Source: Channallabes apus
Lineage: Eukaryota; Chordata; Actinopteri; Siluriformes; Clariidae
Length of the DNA: 64,000 nucleotides
Assembly: GCA_030522415.1 (NCBI GenBank)
Contig: CM060114.1
Location: 27,245,804 to 27,309,803, forward strand
Direction: 5' to 3'
Shown here in pieces: positions 60,331 to 64,000 of the stretch. The notes below the pieces were generated by a model that searched no databases, was not told the DNA's origin, and worked only from the letters and a program-made list of their open reading frames with translations. Made by a program: the position numbers and the translations under genes. Each line of letters starts with the position of its first letter. The first letter of the stretch is position 1.

Positions 60331-60651
60331 GAAGGCTGCCGTTTATGTGTTGCCCCTAGTACTTGTCCGGTAAAAGGGCAGGAGTCAGAGCATGGGTGTT
60401 GACCGATTTAGGGCGACACCGGGGACTCATTGTGGCACCAGTTTATTGGTGTATGGGGCGGATGCTGCAGTTGAGGCCCGTGTGGGTCCTGGATTATCAG
60501 GGCAGGGTGCGTAAGTCAATTACCCAGGATTGATCCTGGTTCTCTAGGCGTTGAGGCTATTGATGCTACGTCCAAATTTATGTCTGTATTGTTTTGGGCA
60601 TGGGTTAATTGGGTAATCGTCGGGTCGACGATTCAAGAGCTTTGGGTAGAT
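60331..60651. other. Non-coding 3' interior of LTR element
   Basis: No pol motif seen. It contains GTCGGGTCGACGATTCAAG just before the 3' LTR; a polypurine tract is not obvious. Confidence 0.5.
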
Positions 60652-62148
60652 TGTGGCAATGTGGGTGATGGGGTCGGTTCATTGGCTCACAAGTAAGTGA
60701 TGTCACCCACAATAGCCTATCAGAATGGGTCTTGATGTTATTTAAGGCTGGATTTAGCTTACCTGGTCGACGTCACGACTAGGACCGCCTTCACGGCGTG
60801 CGTGCGGACAGAAGGTGTGTGGTTGTTTTGTAGCTATGTGGCTAATGGAGAGGTGGGCATGCACATTGAACTGTTTTATTTTTGTCCCTTAGTGCACGCA
60901 ATGTCTAGCCGATATTTGGTTGAGTCAGATTGTTCACTCGTGGCCGGGTAGGTATACAGTACGCTCATTACATGCTGTGCGTTTTGGCATCGGGTAATGC
61001 TAACTGGTATTTGTTTATAACTTAGCCATGGGGCCTTCTCTGCGCATGCGTTATCCTGCATGGGTTTTTGCTGCGATCTGTGAGTAATGGTACAGCTCGC
61101 GTAGCACAACAACTCATCGTGGTGAGTAAGTTTCGTTTTCTCTGCTTTATGAAACAAATGTTTTAGTCTTGGCTCTTTTTCTTAGTGAGCTACGGGGGTA
61201 TGACATGGTGCCGGTGAATCGCTTGAAGGTGGAAGTATTTGCCCTCCGCATCGACTGAGGACGGCGCTGCTGTTTCTCCTGTTTTCTTCTCCTGATGTTC
61301 TCTCCTACAGTGTTTCTTTTCTTTGCTTTTAATTAATTTCTTCTGCTAACTGTGCAACGAGTCAGAGTTGCCTTGCTACTGTCCAAAGGCCTGTTTGGGC
61401 TTTTGGTTACCTGCAGCTGTCATTGTACTGTGGAGAGTGTTGTAACGTAGCTTTTCGGAGAACTCTGAATGTGATATGACTGATTCAGTGAAGTTGGCCT
61501 AAACATTTTTTTAGTATTGTTTCTTTTTGGTTTAATTACTTTCTCATCTTTTATTCTTAGTTTTTGTGATTAGTGGTCTTCTTATCTGTTTCTTGATATT
61601 GTTAATTTGGATATGTTTTTGTTTTGTCCACCTCGGGCAGCATTGGGCCGGGAGGCTAGCTAGCTACCTAGATCCGAGTGCGGGTGATAGTGTAAAGGTG
61701 TGGAGTGCAGTGCTGATTGTATTCCTGTTTCACTTTGTGTGAGTGTGGATGCGTGTGACGTGCACCTTAGGGTTTGTACCTCGTTTAGCCTGCCTCTGCC
61801 ACTGGGAAGCTGGTGCCTGAAGTACTTTGTTGTTCTGTTTTGTATGTATTGTTTTATGGTGTTTATTTTTTGTTACAGCCTTGGTATGAGTGGACAGAGT
61901 ACCCTGTGTCGACCCCTAATGTGTATGAGGGTGATTTTACTACATAGCATGGCATGCTATTGAGTTTTTATAACTTTTATTGTGAACTAAAAAAGTTATT
62001 TTAGTACATTTGTACACCCGTCTCTCTGTTCCTTCTAGCCTAATGAACTTGTGCTCCTTATTTGGGTTATTTCCCCGGTTAACCTCGGGGTGGCGTAATC
62101 GGTGTCAAAACACTTCATATTCAGGTCGTCTCCCTCAGCGTTTCCACA
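60652..62148 (+). repeat. 3' LTR
   Basis: It matches the 5' LTR almost throughout. Differences include loss of the AATAAA (ACTAAAAAAGTTATTTTAG here) and TTTCCACA instead of TTGCCACA at its end. Confidence 0.88.
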
Positions 62149-63094
62149 TGAAGATAGGCTTCATTAGGGGTGGGCGATATAACCAAAATCTATCACGGTA
62201 GAAGCTATTTTCTACCTCGATAACGATATATATCACAATATAGCAATTTGTATGTGAAAATGCATAAATAAAAATTTAAACACAAAGAAACTGTTTTACA
62301 TAATGTAATTTTATTTAAACTGTGAATTGCTGAGGTTTGCAGCATTTTTTTTAAATTTTTTTTTTACTTTGGCCATATTCGTTTGGATGCTTGTATTTCA
62401 GATGATAGGAAAGGTTTGACGTGTTTCCACCACTTGTTAAAACAGTGCACTTGCGTACCTTCTAAATCACGTTCATCTCATTCGTATCACTTCTTCTACC
62501 CAAACCAATTCCACACTACAGACGAGGCACTTTTTCTCTTTACAATCTCCTCGTTCTTGGTTTTGTCACATGTAAGCAAACTCACTGCTGCTGCACCGTC
62601 TTCTTCCATTGTCGAAGTGTATGTGAAGCCAAACACATCAAACGTGGGACGAAACCGTGGCACCCGATTGAACCGAATATCTATATAATACAGCGCAGCG
62701 CGACTATCTGGATAGCGCAGCGATGATCTGGTTTATTTGCGCAGCCCGGTGGATCGCGCAGCGCCGCACGAATCACAAACCTGCGCGATTCACTATGTTT
62801 TATTTAAAAACAATTCATTCAAAATGTCAGGACTGTTTAATATTGTTTCCGCCTTGTCATGCCTGGTTTGTACGCGCGCATCCCAGCGGGGTAAAATGTA
62901 CTTTGATGGTCGGTGCGGTTTATTTCTGTCAGAGTCGCGCAGCGCTGTCCAGTGGCTCGCGCAGGTTTGTGATTCGAGCAGCGCTGCTCAAGTTTGTCCG
63001 ACGTTAAACCGTTATTGTTCCACTATGGTTCCACTTTTTCTCCCGGCCCACAACTGATGTTATTTTAAATTTACTTGTATTAATGATCCATTTA
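62149..63094. other. Repeat-rich spacer between LTR element and LINE
   Basis: From 62165 the GGGGTGGGCGATATAACC and ATAACGATATATATCACAAT words belong to a common fish MITE-type repeat. The 62690-63000 part is unusually rich in GCGCAGC words (GCGCAGCGCG, TCGCGCAGCGC). No coding evidence; frames at 62383-63057 have no recognised domain. Confidence 0.5.
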
Positions 63095-64000
63095 TTTCAA
63101 ATTCAAATTTTATTGGTCACATACACAATCATACACAGTATAATATGCAGTGAAATGCTTTATACGACCGCCAGTGACCTTAAAAAAAGAAAATAAAAGC
63201 TTGTACGTAAAATAAATAATCAATAAAAAGGAAATACTAAAGAAATAATTTTAACTAGTAAAATTAACTGTGCAATAAGGGCATAATAAAATATTGCAAA
63301 AATATAGAATATAGGGTAGAGTATATATGTATATAGAATTAAAGTGTCAGTGGTTGTGCAAATATGCATGAAAGGTGACATGTGCAATTGTCCAGATGTA
63401 TGAGTATTTAGTGCAAGTGTGTATGAATGTGTCCATGATTGTCCAGTCAGTGTTGTGAGCTTAAAAGATGTTATTAGTCCTGTGTGGAGGTGTGATTGTG
63501 ATTGAGAGACCTTATCGCCTGCGGGAAGAAGCTCCTCCTCAGTCTCTCTGTGTTGGCCTTTAGGGAGCGGAATCTCTTCCCAGACCGCAACAAAGAGAAC
63601 AGTCCATTACTGGGGTGACTGAGGTCCTTCATGATCTTCCTGGCCTTAGTCCAGCACCGCTTGCTGTAGATGGAGTGCAGGTCAGGGAGCTCAGTGCGGA
63701 TGATGCGCTCGGCTGATCGCACCACCCTCTGTAGAGCTCGTCTGTCCTGCATGGTGCTGTTCCCGAACCAGGTCGTGATGTTTCCCGTCAGGATGCTCTC
63801 TATGGTGCAGGAGTAGAAGTTCCTGAGCACCTTGGAGGGCAGTCTAAAGTCTCTCAAGCGTCTGAGGTGGTAGAGACGCTGCCGGGCTTTTTTCACCACG
63901 GTGTTGATGTGACAGGACCATGACAGGTCCTGCTTGATGTGAACACTGAGGTATCTGAAGCTGTCCACTCTCTCCACTGGGCTCCTGTTGATGACGGGGG
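63095..64000 (-). mobile_element. Second L2-type LINE copy, inverted, cut by window edge
   Basis: The minus strand carries the LINE 3' tail (AAATTCAAATTTTATTGGTC at the left end) and the C-terminal ORF2 region 63977-63474 (VERVDSFRYLSVHIKQDLSW, RRALQRVVRSAERIIRTELP). It is nearly identical to 56620-57101. This copy is open over the visible part. The rest lies to the right of the window. Confidence 0.88.

Larger units (their letters stand above)
57524..62148 (+). mobile_element. Ty3/Gypsy-like LTR retrotransposon, pol deleted
   Basis: Two direct repeats of about 1,497 bp (57524-59021 and 60652-62148) bound a 1,630-bp interior. The 5' LTR starts TGTGGCAA and ends TTGCCACA, an 8-bp terminal inverted repeat. 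A candidate primer-binding site TGGCGTAATCGGCAGG begins 3 bases after it. The interior has a gag-like start, a retropepsin-type protease and the opening of RT, then jumps to non-coding sequence; RT core, RNase H and integrase are absent. It is therefore non-autonomous. I see no clear target-site duplication or polypurine tract. Confidence 0.85.

Noticed and set aside
58571..61963. Two identical 87-residue open frames (58571-58834 and 61700-61963)
   Set aside because: They are the same position in the two LTRs; the duplication explains the identity and no protein feature is present.
62383..63057. Open frames of about 100 residues as a host gene
   Set aside because: Located in repeat sequence with skewed GCGCAG words; no recognisable protein features.

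Overview
This is vertebrate nuclear DNA, almost certainly from a ray-finned (teleost) fish. The genes have many introns with GT-AG splice sites, the repeats are typical of fish (Tc1/mariner, hAT-like MITEs, L2-type LINEs, Ty3/Gypsy, fish SINEs, long TA and TG microsatellites), and the proteins are clear vertebrate orthologues. I cannot name the species. All gene calls come from reading spliced exons by eye and comparing them with remembered family features; no search was run.

Layout. (1) 1-30,540: the 3' two-thirds of abcc9 (SUR2, the sulfonylurea-receptor subunit of K-ATP channels) on the + strand. There are 29 shared exons, including a 36-nt cassette that matches mammalian exon 17, followed by two alternative last exons for SUR2A-type and SUR2B-type C-termini. 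The 5' part (TMD0 and half of TMD1) lies left of the window. (2) 35,735-38,213: kcnj8 (Kir6.1, the pore partner of SUR2), two coding exons, same strand. (3) 41,249-41,392: a full-length U4 spliceosomal snRNA gene with a 3' box. (4) 42,133-50,523: cmas (CMP-sialic acid synthetase), eight exons, + strand, with an unusual C-terminal domain. (5) 50,524-64,000: no host gene recognised. It holds a mariner relic, a 5'-truncated L2-type LINE (+), a Ty3/Gypsy-like element with two LTRs of about 1.5 kb and most of pol deleted, and a second LINE copy (-) running off the right edge.

Functional theme. abcc9 and kcnj8 encode the two subunits of the vascular/cardiac K-ATP channel and stay in tandem, as in mammals. 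cmas is a neighbour in mammals too, but on the other side of ABCC9 as I remember the human map, so local order appears rearranged. U4 is unrelated to the channel genes.

Introns and intergenic DNA are loaded with transposon relics: one nearly complete Tc1 element with a single frameshift, four degenerate mariner copies, a hAT-like element with an imperfect 8-bp target duplication, several TIR/foldback MITEs and many SINE fragments. I found no CRISPR array, no bacterial-type operon and no clearly new multi-gene system. The least ordinary features are the in-frame 78-bp duplication and lost HAD aspartate in cmas, the U4 variant, the shortened Kir6.1 loop, the paired palindromes in an abcc9 intron, and the LTR element whose primer-site motif recurs inside its own LTR.
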